DNA from: an uncultured Prevotellaceae bacterium
Lineage (GTDB): Bacteria; Bacteroidota; Bacteroidia; Bacteroidales; Bacteroidaceae
NCBI GenBank assembly: GCA_900315105.1
Contig: OMXX01000054.1
Span: 1 to 26,174 of the forward strand
Direction of reading: 5' to 3'
Length of the DNA: 26,174 nt
The position numbers and the translations under genes are program-made. Each line of letters opens with the position of its first letter. Position 1 is the first letter of the stretch. Under the pieces are notes generated by a model. It ran no database searches and had not been told where the DNA came from. It was given only the letters and a program-made list of their open reading frames with translations. Below are positions 8,101 through 14,639 of this stretch, piece after piece.

Positions 8101-9110
8101 GGCCTGACAAACCTTACATGCACCAGTTCAGTATCATGCGGCAAAAGCAGGCTACTTGGCTTAAACGAGATAGCATGCTCCTTCTCTTCTGAATAGATAA
8201 TGCCGTTGACAGAATACAGGTCATTGCTATAGTTAAAGAAGCTGCGGTATGGTTCCTGTTTAAAATAGCTCACGGGCAGCGGTGAAGCTTTTGATTTATC
8301 ATAGTTTTTCTCTACTATAACCTTGTCAATCTCGTCAAGCCATGCCTGCAACTCTTTTTGGATAGCCGTATAATCAGGGACCTGCTGCTTAAAGTATCCA
8401 GACAAGCCACTGAAACGATCCATGAGCTTGTTAAGATACGCATAAAGGTTTAAATATTGACTTGGAGTGAGCGTGCCCAGCTTCAACGGATCCGTAAACT
8501 TCTTAGTTTTCGGATTGACGTATGGCAGGCTATCCTCAATTTCATACATCGCAGAGGTAAAGACCAGTACCTTTGGTGATGTGCCACCTATCACCCTGCC
8601 TCTGTATTTTATAATGCTGATCTGTGGAGAGACCAATTTAAAATCAGTAGCCGTCTGGTCACACCAGAGGTTACGCTCATCGAGCAGCATATTGCCAAAA
8701 GCACCTTTGGGCTCATATATGTTCTGCGTATCCTTGTAACCTTTACCGTCAGAATAGGCCAATGTAACCGTCTCTACGTTCAGACTGTTAGCGTCGGTAT
8801 CAAGAGCCAGACAAGCGATCAGACCTCGCCACTCATCAACAAGGGATGAATAATATTTGTGCAATCCATCTGACGTGCCCTGTCCCATATTAGAAGAATA
8901 GCCAAGTGCTTTCTCAAAGAGTACGGGACGAGCAAAAGCTGTGGGTATACCGGAAACAATGGCCGATATCTGCCCGTCGCCCTGTACATCTGGTGTTATG
9001 ATATTGCTTGTAATGCGGGGCATCTGCGTCGACAGATCGTTTATCCACATTCCGCTTGCACCCTGCAGTTTTTCGTTCTCTTTGACTTTTATAGTTAAAG
9101 CTGTAGCCAT
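5166..9110 (-). CDS. giant actin/Hsp70-fold ATPase with N-terminal extension and Trp/Gly-rich insert
   Basis: The product has about 1314 residues from the ATG at 9110; two codons upstream is only a TTG. Residues 1-590 are an uncharacterised extension containing a possible metal site (FCGNCD). The ATPase part follows: phosphate-1 motif LGVDFGSTNTSVAYS (about residue 592), a connect-like TEACAVANYN, phosphate-2 motif LCFDIGGSTTDIS (about 945) and adenosine motif VTFAGKGSRIFDW (about 1120). All key residues are intact, so ATP hydrolysis is likely. Between the two phosphate motifs lies a low-complexity insert (about 805-895) with repeated WGSS/GWGS/GWGQ units. The order and size recall SrfB-type actin-like proteins, but I cannot confirm membership. 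It starts 11 bases after the tubulin-like gene and is followed after 11 bases by the pseudo-Hsp70 gene. Confidence 0.85.
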   Translation of the reverse strand: MATALTIKVKENEKLQGASGMWINDLSTQMPRITSNIITPDVQGDGQISAIVSGIPTAFARPVLFEKALGYSSNMGQGTSDGLHKYYSSLVDEWRGLIACLALDTDANSLNVETVTLAYSDGKGYKDTQNIYEPKGAFGNMLLDERNLWCDQTATDFKLVSPQISIIKYRGRVIGGTSPKVLVFTSAMYEIEDSLPYVNPKTKKFTDPLKLGTLTPSQYLNLYAYLNKLMDRFSGLSGYFKQQVPDYTAIQKELQAWLDEIDKVIVEKNYDKSKASPLPVSYFKQEPYRSFFNYSNDLYSVNGIIYSEEKEHAISFKPSSLLLPHDTELVHVRFVRPDYAKDLSKLPLALLRASRIDGNGYDDFALPLSETGIKVFEKNIDALLRTKDTPSDIGSSLRASYDPKNNNTLKVELNITTKEGVLQSITVNYRVNNNILQNTDILMWPNFASAQWNKYFLYSEMPHDDHTNDCPFETVPFCGNCDTPQFDIIAKKKGNNASESEIALLAKDGHAQKSIEGLDVQLDVVSDYRTNDQRYKYEIYECSKPFRGIQISRAGKVCGYFLIRYTTDKDMTELPYNYGTTQMELVDVNLGVDFGSTNTSVAYSTERTKPEGFTFHDQRISLLGGTHIKKDHDKLPTLESSVFFFQRDSIGSNMVKSMLTLHDKLRMPDGKDGEPVVGGFPCFSRDLPISLVKGDHISLLFKNSGAKAEIVNDMKWKGDDADKNHRTAFLSTLMLHVYAELFTKKLVPVTLKWSYPSAMGFNLLQQYSELWNKLSKISPVICGGEQKGLKVYPRPDITVNTDDGSGFPWTEDQPQIANGSFSGASASSPWDNDQQNPWGSSFGGDNGSSTPQWGSSDNGVSGTNGQMQGWGSEDISDSGWDCDPSESGWGQPKATAPKIKDLVPDNGPIEFNIKPLPKETSVTEACAVANYNIAQDTDSRFLTLCFDIGGSTTDISAICYMNGEGGQHPTLIKQNSIRFAAQRISKATSVLYVPFKKVLLDICNSFNLRLTGLNRGEDKYNAETAPYFYEQIVDMLTPEQQVAFYQKIAADCPGLFSVNLYVTGLIMYYAGQITEKLVKEVRRAKDGKGDKWHPNVKVTFAGKGSRIFDWFSCINKEGAKQYRNEQFIHGMGGMREAMSLLAGPPQFVLDDKRKKNIKYEVAFGLADQDMSLYVPGYEGGIEILGEEGFSIIAASTGESTPLEFDNSVTSEMMQQLGVYFMPPSPNSPCKRFMDFAYVFSVYAKKFCELNMTPSEFMEGFRNMNINSYINNQPEYRAAKLRSTDANGKFDYVNPIIILEGMKFYDDYLLKGIVK

Positions 9111-9121
9111 ATACAAATATT

Positions 9122-10768
9122 TTAGTCTTTAACATTAAACTTCTGCGCTATCGTAATGCCATTGTATATATGCGCAAGAAATCTTTCTTTTGTTGTCTTG
9201 ACATTTTGAGCCGCTTTAGGCTTACTGTCCTCAAGCTTCACTGTCTTCTTTATGAGCGTATCATAACGCTTAGACAAAAAAGGATTATCCCACTGATGCT
9301 TTTTATCTTCGAATATTAATCCGGGATCTATCCTGTCTATATCTTTCACGACATTAGGGAACGCCTCATGCGAGAAGATAAAATGGCTTGAACCTACAGA
9401 ATTGTTTATCTGACAAATCCATCCAGACACTAAAGCATCCTTTGATTTGTCTACGAAATAACCGAAACACCTCATGTAATCGTCTATCTGATTGGCTTGG
9501 TCATCTGTTATAGTATCATAGTCAGGAATGTTCTGTATTCTCATTCGGTCCAACAATCCTTTAGTGCCGTTTTTACCAAAAGCAGCCCCTTGCTTTGCAA
9601 GAATGATATGCGCAAAAGACAGGAAGGCACCCAGTTTGTTGGCAAACCAGTCACCACGATTACAGAAGTCGCTACCTGTAAAATTTAAGACATTACCTTC
9701 TGAGTCAATATTACGATAGCAATATTCTACCTCCTTTATATCTTCAAGTCCCGCAAAGCTAAAGAAATCATAAGCCGCACAGGCACACATAAGTTCTACC
9801 ACATGACAAGGATTTTTCTGTTCTGCGCCTCCTGTTGGTGCCGCGCCCTCTTTGTCTTCACTCAAATCTTCATCGTCAAGCGGCCACCCTATAAGGTAGA
9901 GACGCTTATAGCAATTTTTTACCGTAGGATCATCCTGATAGAACTGCAGCGCAGCTTGGCTATTGATAGCGAAATAATCTGCTGAGGCTATGATGCCTTT
10001 CTCTCTCACCAATTGCTGTTTGTCAGGGGACTTAAATGTAAAATATTCTGTAAGCAGCGTGCTGCCAAATTTCACCTTCGACGGATCAAACATATTGCCA
10101 CCCAGCATCTTACTGGCCTCACTAAGTGCCCGTGGAATGATAGGTATCGACGATGCACCGGTACCACCAAAAACAGAACCAAAGATAAACACTCTAGCAT
10201 CAGGAGCAGCCTGCGTTAGCTTAATGAGAAATTTACTCAAATCCTGTTCTTCTGGTTTTGCTTTTTCCTTGTTGGTTACAGCATTGCGAACGGCCTGTAG
10301 AATACCATGATACATCAACATAGAGCCCAAGTGAGTCTGAGCCCTGTATCCATGAGCCAGATTAAACTGCTGCACGGTATCGTGGTTGAAGAATAAATCA
10401 GCAAGATCAGCGTTTTCTTCGCGCACTTCCCTTGAGACCGTTGTTACCGTAGATAATTTCTGGTAGTTATCTGAATTGGTGTTAGAGTAATCGGTGAAGA
10501 ACTTGTACAGATTCAGTTTGGCTGAGAAGAATGTGTCAGCGTTAGGCTGCCCTCCGTCTACCTTGTCTATATCGTTGCTCTTTACCTTATTGTATAGTTC
10601 TATCAGCTCTTCCACACGAGCCTTATTGCCATTGCCCTGATCAGTGTCGAGCGTCAGAATGTCTATCTCTTGGTTATCGAACAGGCCTATAGCACAGAGA
10701 TGTACAAACGACTCCAGGCAGCGCATCCCAGTACCACCAATGGCTATTACAAACAAATGATCGTTCAT
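9122..10768 (-). CDS. tubulin/FtsZ-superfamily protein (Tubulin_2-like)
   Basis: The product has 548 residues from the ATG at 10768. The first strand and loop read FVIAIGGTGMRCLESF (residues 6-21), followed by ILTLDTDQGNGNKAR. The tubulin signature appears as VFIFGSVFGGTGASSIPIIP (GGTGAS at about 201-206), and FAINSQAALQFY may supply the base-contacting Asn. Tubulin-superfamily proteins bind GTP at such a GGTG loop and often form filaments. The length and the early GGTG fit the 'tubulin-like' (Tubulin_2) group found in conserved operons of unknown role, and not FtsZ itself. The gene lies between the three-helix membrane protein (12 bases) and the actin-like ATPase (11 bases). Filament formation is not shown by the sequence. 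Confidence 0.85.
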   Translation of the reverse strand: MNDHLFVIAIGGTGMRCLESFVHLCAIGLFDNQEIDILTLDTDQGNGNKARVEELIELYNKVKSNDIDKVDGGQPNADTFFSAKLNLYKFFTDYSNTNSDNYQKLSTVTTVSREVREENADLADLFFNHDTVQQFNLAHGYRAQTHLGSMLMYHGILQAVRNAVTNKEKAKPEEQDLSKFLIKLTQAAPDARVFIFGSVFGGTGASSIPIIPRALSEASKMLGGNMFDPSKVKFGSTLLTEYFTFKSPDKQQLVREKGIIASADYFAINSQAALQFYQDDPTVKNCYKRLYLIGWPLDDEDLSEDKEGAAPTGGAEQKNPCHVVELMCACAAYDFFSFAGLEDIKEVEYCYRNIDSEGNVLNFTGSDFCNRGDWFANKLGAFLSFAHIILAKQGAAFGKNGTKGLLDRMRIQNIPDYDTITDDQANQIDDYMRCFGYFVDKSKDALVSGWICQINNSVGSSHFIFSHEAFPNVVKDIDRIDPGLIFEDKKHQWDNPFLSKRYDTLIKKTVKLEDSKPKAAQNVKTTKERFLAHIYNGITIAQKFNVKD

Positions 10769-10780
10769 TGTCAAATCGTA

Positions 10781-11119
10781 TTAAAACCAGTTGGACACCT
10801 TGCCTGTTTTTGAGACCTTGGCTGCTATGAAACCTGCTATCACATATAAAACGAATGATGCGCCGGCAGCTATAGCCATAGCCGTAAGAAATTCGGTTTG
10901 CTTTGAATGAGCATGAATTTTCGTGAAGAAAATACCATAGTTGAGGCCGAAGTTAATGACTGGAGTCAGCACGCCTAACACCCAGAACCAAAGCTTTCTT
11001 TTACCTACATCTCTCAAGTCTGGCTTAAAAGATATAGCGTTTGCTACAACCAAAGAAATGATGAACATTACTGCACACACTACGGCAGCAAGGATATAAG
11101 CACTCGTTACGTTTACCAT
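10781..11119 (-). CDS. three-helix membrane protein of unknown function
   Basis: The product has 112 residues with three hydrophobic helices, at about 8-29 (YILAAVVCAVMFIISLVVAN), 43-65 (LWFWVLGVLTPVINFGLNYG) and 80-102 (FLTAMAIAAGASFVLYVIAG). A basic loop (KPDLRDVGKRK) separates the first two and the C-terminal tail is also basic (KVSKTGKVSNWF). No family is recognised. It precedes the tubulin-like gene by 12 bases, which suggests coupled translation. It could be the membrane anchor of the tubulin-like/actin-like pair; that is inferred from position. Confidence 0.8.
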   Translation of the reverse strand: MVNVTSAYILAAVVCAVMFIISLVVANAISFKPDLRDVGKRKLWFWVLGVLTPVINFGLNYGIFFTKIHAHSKQTEFLTAMAIAAGASFVLYVIAGFIAAKVSKTGKVSNWF

Positions 11120-11160
11120 ATTGTTATGTTTTTTGATACATTATTTTTGTGGATAGCACA

Positions 11161-12669
11161 TTATCTTATTCTTACAAAGTAGCTATATATAGGCAATCCT
11201 ATAGGTCTCATGTCCTGTAAGACGTTTCTTATAGATGATGACAGGCAGTCGTTGCCGTCCCATGCAAACAGCCTGTCAATCTTTTGCTGAGGGCAGATCT
11301 CTGCGTCAGCTATCACGATGTCTATTCTGAGCAGATCGTTAACAGCATCGTCCGACTGTCCTATGATGGTACCATTAAAACGAGGTGACAGATTGACGGC
11401 TAACTCTGAATGGGCAGGATTCTTGGCGAATGTAGAATGGAACAAGTCATTGTCAAACACAAGCATGTCCTTGTATTCAGGAATGTCTGTCTTCATAGCC
11501 GGATAGTTGTATTCAGGCAATATATTGCCATTCTCGTCATAATATTGCTCTCCTGCCTCATGCCCGTTCCAATCAAGGTATACGCCTTCTGAGTCGCGGA
11601 CTTTCTTCGGCTTATTCATCATGGCTGTGTGATAAGCTGTGTATGCATCAAAATCTTTCTGCACGTCTGTCACCCTTACAGCCAACGACTTAATCTTGTA
11701 TGAGTCGGCATGTGACAAATCAATAAACAGATTGCTAAACAAATGCCTGAATGGCACCTTAGCCCCATTAACCAGAGTCTGTTCCTTGGCGTTTGACACT
11801 ATATCAGTCCATGAAGCGTCAAAGCTATAGTTTTCTGCCCGCAGACTGTCAATCATAAAGAAAGAGTCATCTTTATCATCCTCTGCTGAAAGGGAAACGA
11901 CATCCTGACCGTTCTCGTCATGATATGTTCCCCCTTGTGATGCTGAAGGATAGGCTGTTGCCATAGGGTAACTGATGACTGACAACGTAAACGTGCTATA
12001 GTTTACCGGAGCTCCTTTTAATGCGTCGGCTACCAGATGACCTAATTTATGATTGTTATAATCAAACACTACATAATATAGATGCTTATGCATTGAACCG
12101 TCCATGTAATCAGTTACATAGAACTGGATATCTCCGCCTCGCTGAAGCCATGTACGGAAATAAGGTGTGGCGTACGACTGTCGATATATCACGCCCGACT
12201 TGGTGTACTCTTCGAAATCAGTGACCAAAAGGGCAGGACGCCCCTCGTCAGCAATCTTTTTCAGCGTACGTTCTATTGGAGCCCATAGTTGGCCTTGCTG
12301 ATTGCTATCATGCAATTTCTGAAACAGCGCTGCAGGCGAATTGGCTTCTGACAATGGCATGATAGAGTCATTGGCCAACGAATAAATATCAAACGATGCG
12401 GCATCACCTGTAACCTTCTGTGTAAGATTATTAAAAGTCTTTTTGGTAGAAGAATCGTCATAAGCAACATAAACCCCTGAAAAATCAAAATAGGCGGCAT
12501 ATTTGTTACTTGATACTGATACTACAGGCATATCCTTCTTCAGATATTGTGATAATTGATCTCTAAAAGATGTCGTTTCACCACTATGGCAACTGCCCAT
12601 AACACTAACGAGCAAGACCGATGCCCCTACAGAAGCAACACTTCTAATGAATGTTTTTATATTTCTCAT
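11161..12669 (-). CDS. lipoprotein with von Willebrand A-like features
   Basis: The product has 502 residues from the ATG at 12669. The leader is basic then hydrophobic and ends LLVSVMGSC, so Cys27 should be lipidated. The mature part has a strand with YFDFSGVYVAY (residues ~60-70) where vWA domains carry DxSxS, then a helix-rich stretch, and a second strand ALLVTDFEEY (~146-155) like the vWA 'LLTDG' strand. The metal-site serines are only partly kept, so metal binding is uncertain. The C-terminal half (LRIDIVIADAEI..., SYFVRIR) is not recognised. It would sit in the periplasm or outer membrane while the NTPases are cytoplasmic, with the membrane proteins of the operon between them. Spacing is 41 bases to the next gene. 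Confidence 0.75.
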   Translation of the reverse strand: MRNIKTFIRSVASVGASVLLVSVMGSCHSGETTSFRDQLSQYLKKDMPVVSVSSNKYAAYFDFSGVYVAYDDSSTKKTFNNLTQKVTGDAASFDIYSLANDSIMPLSEANSPAALFQKLHDSNQQGQLWAPIERTLKKIADEGRPALLVTDFEEYTKSGVIYRQSYATPYFRTWLQRGGDIQFYVTDYMDGSMHKHLYYVVFDYNNHKLGHLVADALKGAPVNYSTFTLSVISYPMATAYPSASQGGTYHDENGQDVVSLSAEDDKDDSFFMIDSLRAENYSFDASWTDIVSNAKEQTLVNGAKVPFRHLFSNLFIDLSHADSYKIKSLAVRVTDVQKDFDAYTAYHTAMMNKPKKVRDSEGVYLDWNGHEAGEQYYDENGNILPEYNYPAMKTDIPEYKDMLVFDNDLFHSTFAKNPAHSELAVNLSPRFNGTIIGQSDDAVNDLLRIDIVIADAEICPQQKIDRLFAWDGNDCLSSSIRNVLQDMRPIGLPIYSYFVRIR

Positions 12670-12722
12670 AACCAACAATTATTGTAAAAAAGTGTGGAGT
12701 TAGATTTTATTATTATAAGAGA

Positions 12723-13160
12723 CTATTCATTGTATGGCTCGTCTTCCTGATTGTTGTTAGACAATCCCATATCATTAAGCACCTTGTTAAGCCCATCTGC
12801 CGTATAACTAACTGCTTTTGACAATAATTCAAACAGAGCCTTATGCTGATTATATGTCAATTCTCCTTTCAAGTCTGCTTTTTGAAGTCTCTCTGAGAGT
12901 GGTTTATACCGACTCATTATCTCTTCTATCTTTGCTTTAGCCTGATTGTCTGTCACATCACCTGCGAAATAATTGTCTTTCACGGTAGCACATTCTTCAA
13001 GCCCCGCATTTAATGCTTCTATCATATCATCATAGTCCCCCGAAGAAACAACTTCACTTATCTCTTCACGGCTATAAATAGACGCACCATTGGTACTATT
13101 ACAACTAAAGCACAACATGACACTTATTAAATATAGTATGACATTAGCTATTCTAATCAC
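12723..13160 (-). CDS. small lipoprotein, first gene of the Ter/tubulin operon
   Basis: This is a 145-residue protein with a GTG start at 13160; no in-frame ATG lies between the upstream TAA and the leader. The leader VILYLISVMLCFSC provides a lipobox with Cys20 (or Cys17) as the likely lipid site. The mature part is mostly helical and charged (SREEISEVVSSGDYDDMIEA; KIEEIMSRYKPLSERLQKAD) and ends in an acidic tail. No family is recognised. A short inverted repeat lies just upstream (13177-13200), and the rod-shaped RNA ends 65 bases before the start. It is 53 bases ahead of the vWA-like lipoprotein. Confidence 0.75.
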   Translation of the reverse strand: MIRIANVILYLISVMLCFSCNSTNGASIYSREEISEVVSSGDYDDMIEALNAGLEECATVKDNYFAGDVTDNQAKAKIEEIMSRYKPLSERLQKADLKGELTYNQHKALFELLSKAVSYTADGLNKVLNDMGLSNNNQEDEPYNE

Positions 13161-13176
13161 TTCGTTAGCACATTTT

Positions 13177-13200
13177 TACAAGTGGCTCCCAATACTTGTA
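13177..13200. promoter_or_regulatory. inverted repeat just upstream of the operon's first gene
   Basis: TACAAGT (13177-13183) and ACTTGTA (13194-13200) form perfect 7-bp arms around a 10-base loop. It lies 16 bases before the GTG start at 13160. On the minus-strand transcript it could form a hairpin in the leader, or be an operator. The role is not known. Confidence 0.4.
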
Positions 13201-13224
13201 GGTTATTCAATATAGGTATATACG

Positions 13225-13260
13225 AAAAAAGCGTGAGAGTCATACCATCACTCGTCCCAC
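13225..13260 (-). terminator. terminator of the rod-shaped RNA
   Basis: On the minus strand GTG..GAGT pairs with ACTC..CAC (13258-13260 with 13233-13235; 13250-13253 with 13237-13240), followed by GC and six T's (13230-13225). The stem is short and has an internal loop, so the call rests mainly on the T-run and on its place at the end of the structured RNA. Confidence 0.5.
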
Positions 13261-13468
13261 ACTTCGAGGCTCTGGTATTGCCCATTACTGTCAGAACGAG
13301 CAACGCAGAAGCCCACGCCTGTATGTATATCGCACCTTTGGCATACCTTATATATAATAAGGTATACCGCCGGCTGGTGAATACACACCCATGAACATCT
13401 ACCATTGCCATGCTCTTTGACAGTAAGTAAGTGAAATTTACCAGATTTCGAAGTGTCAAGAACAGAGC
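13225..13468 (-). ncRNA. rod-shaped structured RNA, 6S RNA-like
   Basis: Read on the minus strand, nested complementary segments fold this region into one long rod. The pairs are 13448-13456 with 13259-13267 (9 bp), 13439-13445 with 13271-13277 (7 bp), 13418-13426 with 13285-13293 (9 bp), 13381-13388 with 13321-13328, 13376-13379 with 13333-13336, and the end hairpin 13357-13367 with 13341-13351. Outermost, 13465-13467 and 13460-13463 can pair with 13251-13253 and 13254-13257. Between the third and fourth stems lies an internal loop of about 27 by 29 bases, which is the layout of 6S RNA (closing stem, central bubble, terminal stem). Several imperfect positions are G-U on the minus strand but A-C on the plus, favouring minus. 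It ends in a hairpin and T6. Exact ends are estimates; the 6S identity is a proposal. Confidence 0.55.
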
Positions 13469-13560
13469 GTCAAGTAAACGCCTTAATCATATATATGTTC
13501 CCCACAGTCAAGCCGCTCCTCATGAGCAACTCATCCCTACCCTCTGCGGGCTTCTGCATT

Positions 13561-13607
13561 GGCGGACGGCCACAAGGGACGCACCCTACGTTCGGCGGAC
13601 GGCCACA
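13561..13607. repeat. GC-rich 14-bp direct doublet
   Basis: GGCGGACGGCCACA occurs at 13561-13574 and again at 13594-13607, with CACCCT following each copy. It is a GC-rich block inside otherwise AT-rich intergenic DNA. Its style matches dispersed intergenic repeats seen in Bacteroidales genomes, but that comparison is from memory. No coding role is evident. Confidence 0.5.
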
Positions 13608-13772
13608 CCCTGCATCAACCGATAAGGTTTCGGACATGGTTAACATTGGCGAATTTATGAAGAAATATTGAAAATGCAAAATAATAAGAAAGGTTTTTGA
13701 AGTCAATGAGAAAAAAAAGATGTTTTGCTTTGCTGCGTGTCTCAAAGCTCTCTCAAATCGATGAATTTCCCT

Positions 13773-13811
13773 CAGACCACTTACAGACCATGCAGAGGTC
13801 TTAACAGACCA
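13773..13811 (+). promoter_or_regulatory. three helically spaced CAGACCA sites (possible operator)
   Basis: CAGACCA occurs at 13773-13779, 13784-13790 and 13805-13811. The starts are 11 and 21 bp apart, one and two helical turns, so a regulator would meet all three on one face. The last copy also forms an inverted repeat GGTCT-TAAC-AGACC (13797-13810). They end about 50 bp before the -33 element of the promoter at 13863-13893. Confidence 0.5.
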
Positions 13812-13862
13812 CATAGGAATTCTAAAATATCCTAATAGACAATAAGTTATTATTGCATTATA

Positions 13863-13893
13863 TTGCAGAATTGAAACTAAATGCCTATTTTTG
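13863..13893 (+). promoter_or_regulatory. Bacteroidetes-type promoter
   Basis: TTG at 13863-13865 and TATTTTTG at 13886-13893 match the Bacteroidetes sigma-ABfr consensus (TTTG, 19-21 bp, TAnnTTTG) with a 20-bp spacer. Transcription would begin near 13900 and read into the small ORF at 13957. Confidence 0.6.
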
Positions 13894-13956
13894 TGAACGA
13901 TAAGAATAGAGCCGACCCTAATAAGAGCCGACTTTTTTGTTTCACTAATACAATTT

Positions 13957-14133
13957 ATGCCAATAAGTAAAACCTACATTACAAAGATGGGACCTAAAAA
14001 GGCAGTGGCTCCACCAGAGCGACGCAAGGTAAATTATGACAACGGACGGAACCTAAAGAAAAGAGACCTTAAAAATTGGTATCTGACCCACAAAGACTAT
14101 TACAATGAGTTTAGCCTGAATAATTCATATTAA
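13957..14133 (+). CDS. small basic ORF, 3' end supplied by the inserted element
   Basis: An ATG at 13957 opens a 58-codon frame ending TAA at 14131-14133. The product is rich in Lys/Arg and aromatic residues (MPISKTYITKMGPKKAVAPP; then ERRKVNYDNGRNLKKRDLKN, WYLTHKDYYNEF). The last six residues (SLNNSY) are read mostly from the terminal repeat of the IS1380-type element that begins at 14115, so the original C-terminus is lost. If the element and one TTAG copy are removed, the frame would run about 15 codons further, antisense to the hsdR end. A fair promoter lies 64 bases upstream. No family is recognised. It is the only plus-strand candidate gene apart from the transposase remnants. Confidence 0.45.
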   Translation: MPISKTYITKMGPKKAVAPPERRKVNYDNGRNLKKRDLKNWYLTHKDYYNEFSLNNSY

Positions 14134-14639
14134 CAAAAAAGAAGCTGCATTTCTTGTGTAATTCAAGAAAAAGTATTAACCTTAAAATGTTAAAAATCAA
14201 ATTAATACATACAACTTCTATGTACAAAATTACAACAAATAATTCAATTTAGCAACACAAAAACATTATTTTCTTTGGCAGAACCCGTTTTTGGCAAGAA
14301 GATCATGGTGGACTACAAGGCACAGCGTTGGAAATATGAGCAGCGCGTCATTGTAAAAATCGAGGTTAGCGCCAAAGGAACCAATATACGGTTCGTTGTC
14401 ACGAAGAACAGGAACAATTCACCTGAAACCCATCTCTTATACATGCCTGAACATGGCATGAGACTCTGCATGCCCATAGGCCAAATTCGGGTGTAATTTA
14501 GAAACAGAAGACACCCATGAGCCAATGCTTGGGACATCAAAATGACGGCATAGGTTCGACAAACACGACAGATGCTTATCCAAGAGCTTCGTTTTTATAG
14601 AAACGAGGTTCTGTCTTAAGACGGTATGAATTATGCAGG
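14115..14639. mobile_element. 525-bp IS1380-type element, internally deleted (MITE-like), with TTAG target duplication
   Basis: The ends are CCTGAATAATTCATA (14115-14129) and its near-exact complement (14625-14639; 14 of 15 match). They are flanked by TTAG on both sides (14111-14114 and 14640-14643). CCT-type ends and a 4-bp duplication fit the IS1380 family. Inside is only a short transposase segment (14275-14496), so it cannot move by itself. The insertion lies exactly at the hsdR stop codon, and the duplicated TTA keeps the TAA stop. A second copy in the same orientation begins at 25666. Confidence 0.88.
14275..14496 (+). pseudogene. remnant of an IS1380-family transposase
   Basis: The frame encodes a 73-residue piece with the segment QRWKYEQRVIVKIEVSAKGT followed by NIRFVVTKNR, which is typical of the middle of IS1380 transposases just before the last catalytic part. 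The DDE catalytic residues and the C-terminal core are gone. It opens on a TTG and is unlikely to be a functional gene, although the frame is open in both copies of the element. Confidence 0.75.

Noticed and set aside
9108..9116. Upstream TTG starts for the actin-like (9116) and tubulin-like (10774) genes
   Set aside because: An ATG two codons later fits the family starts and the regular 11-12 base spacing better.
13157..13459. 100-residue minus-strand ORF (MTLRNLVNFTYLLSKSMAMV...)
   Set aside because: It coincides with the nested stems of the rod-shaped RNA and overlaps the lipoprotein start; its sequence has no protein-like pattern.
13470..13814. 114-residue minus-strand ORF over the GC-rich doublet and the CAGACCA sites
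   Set aside because: It runs through repeats and likely operator sites, has a patchwork composition and no recognisable domain.
13161..13956. tRNA genes or a CRISPR array in the central intergenic region
   Set aside because: I saw no cloverleaf-like pattern, no regularly spaced long repeats and no cas genes.
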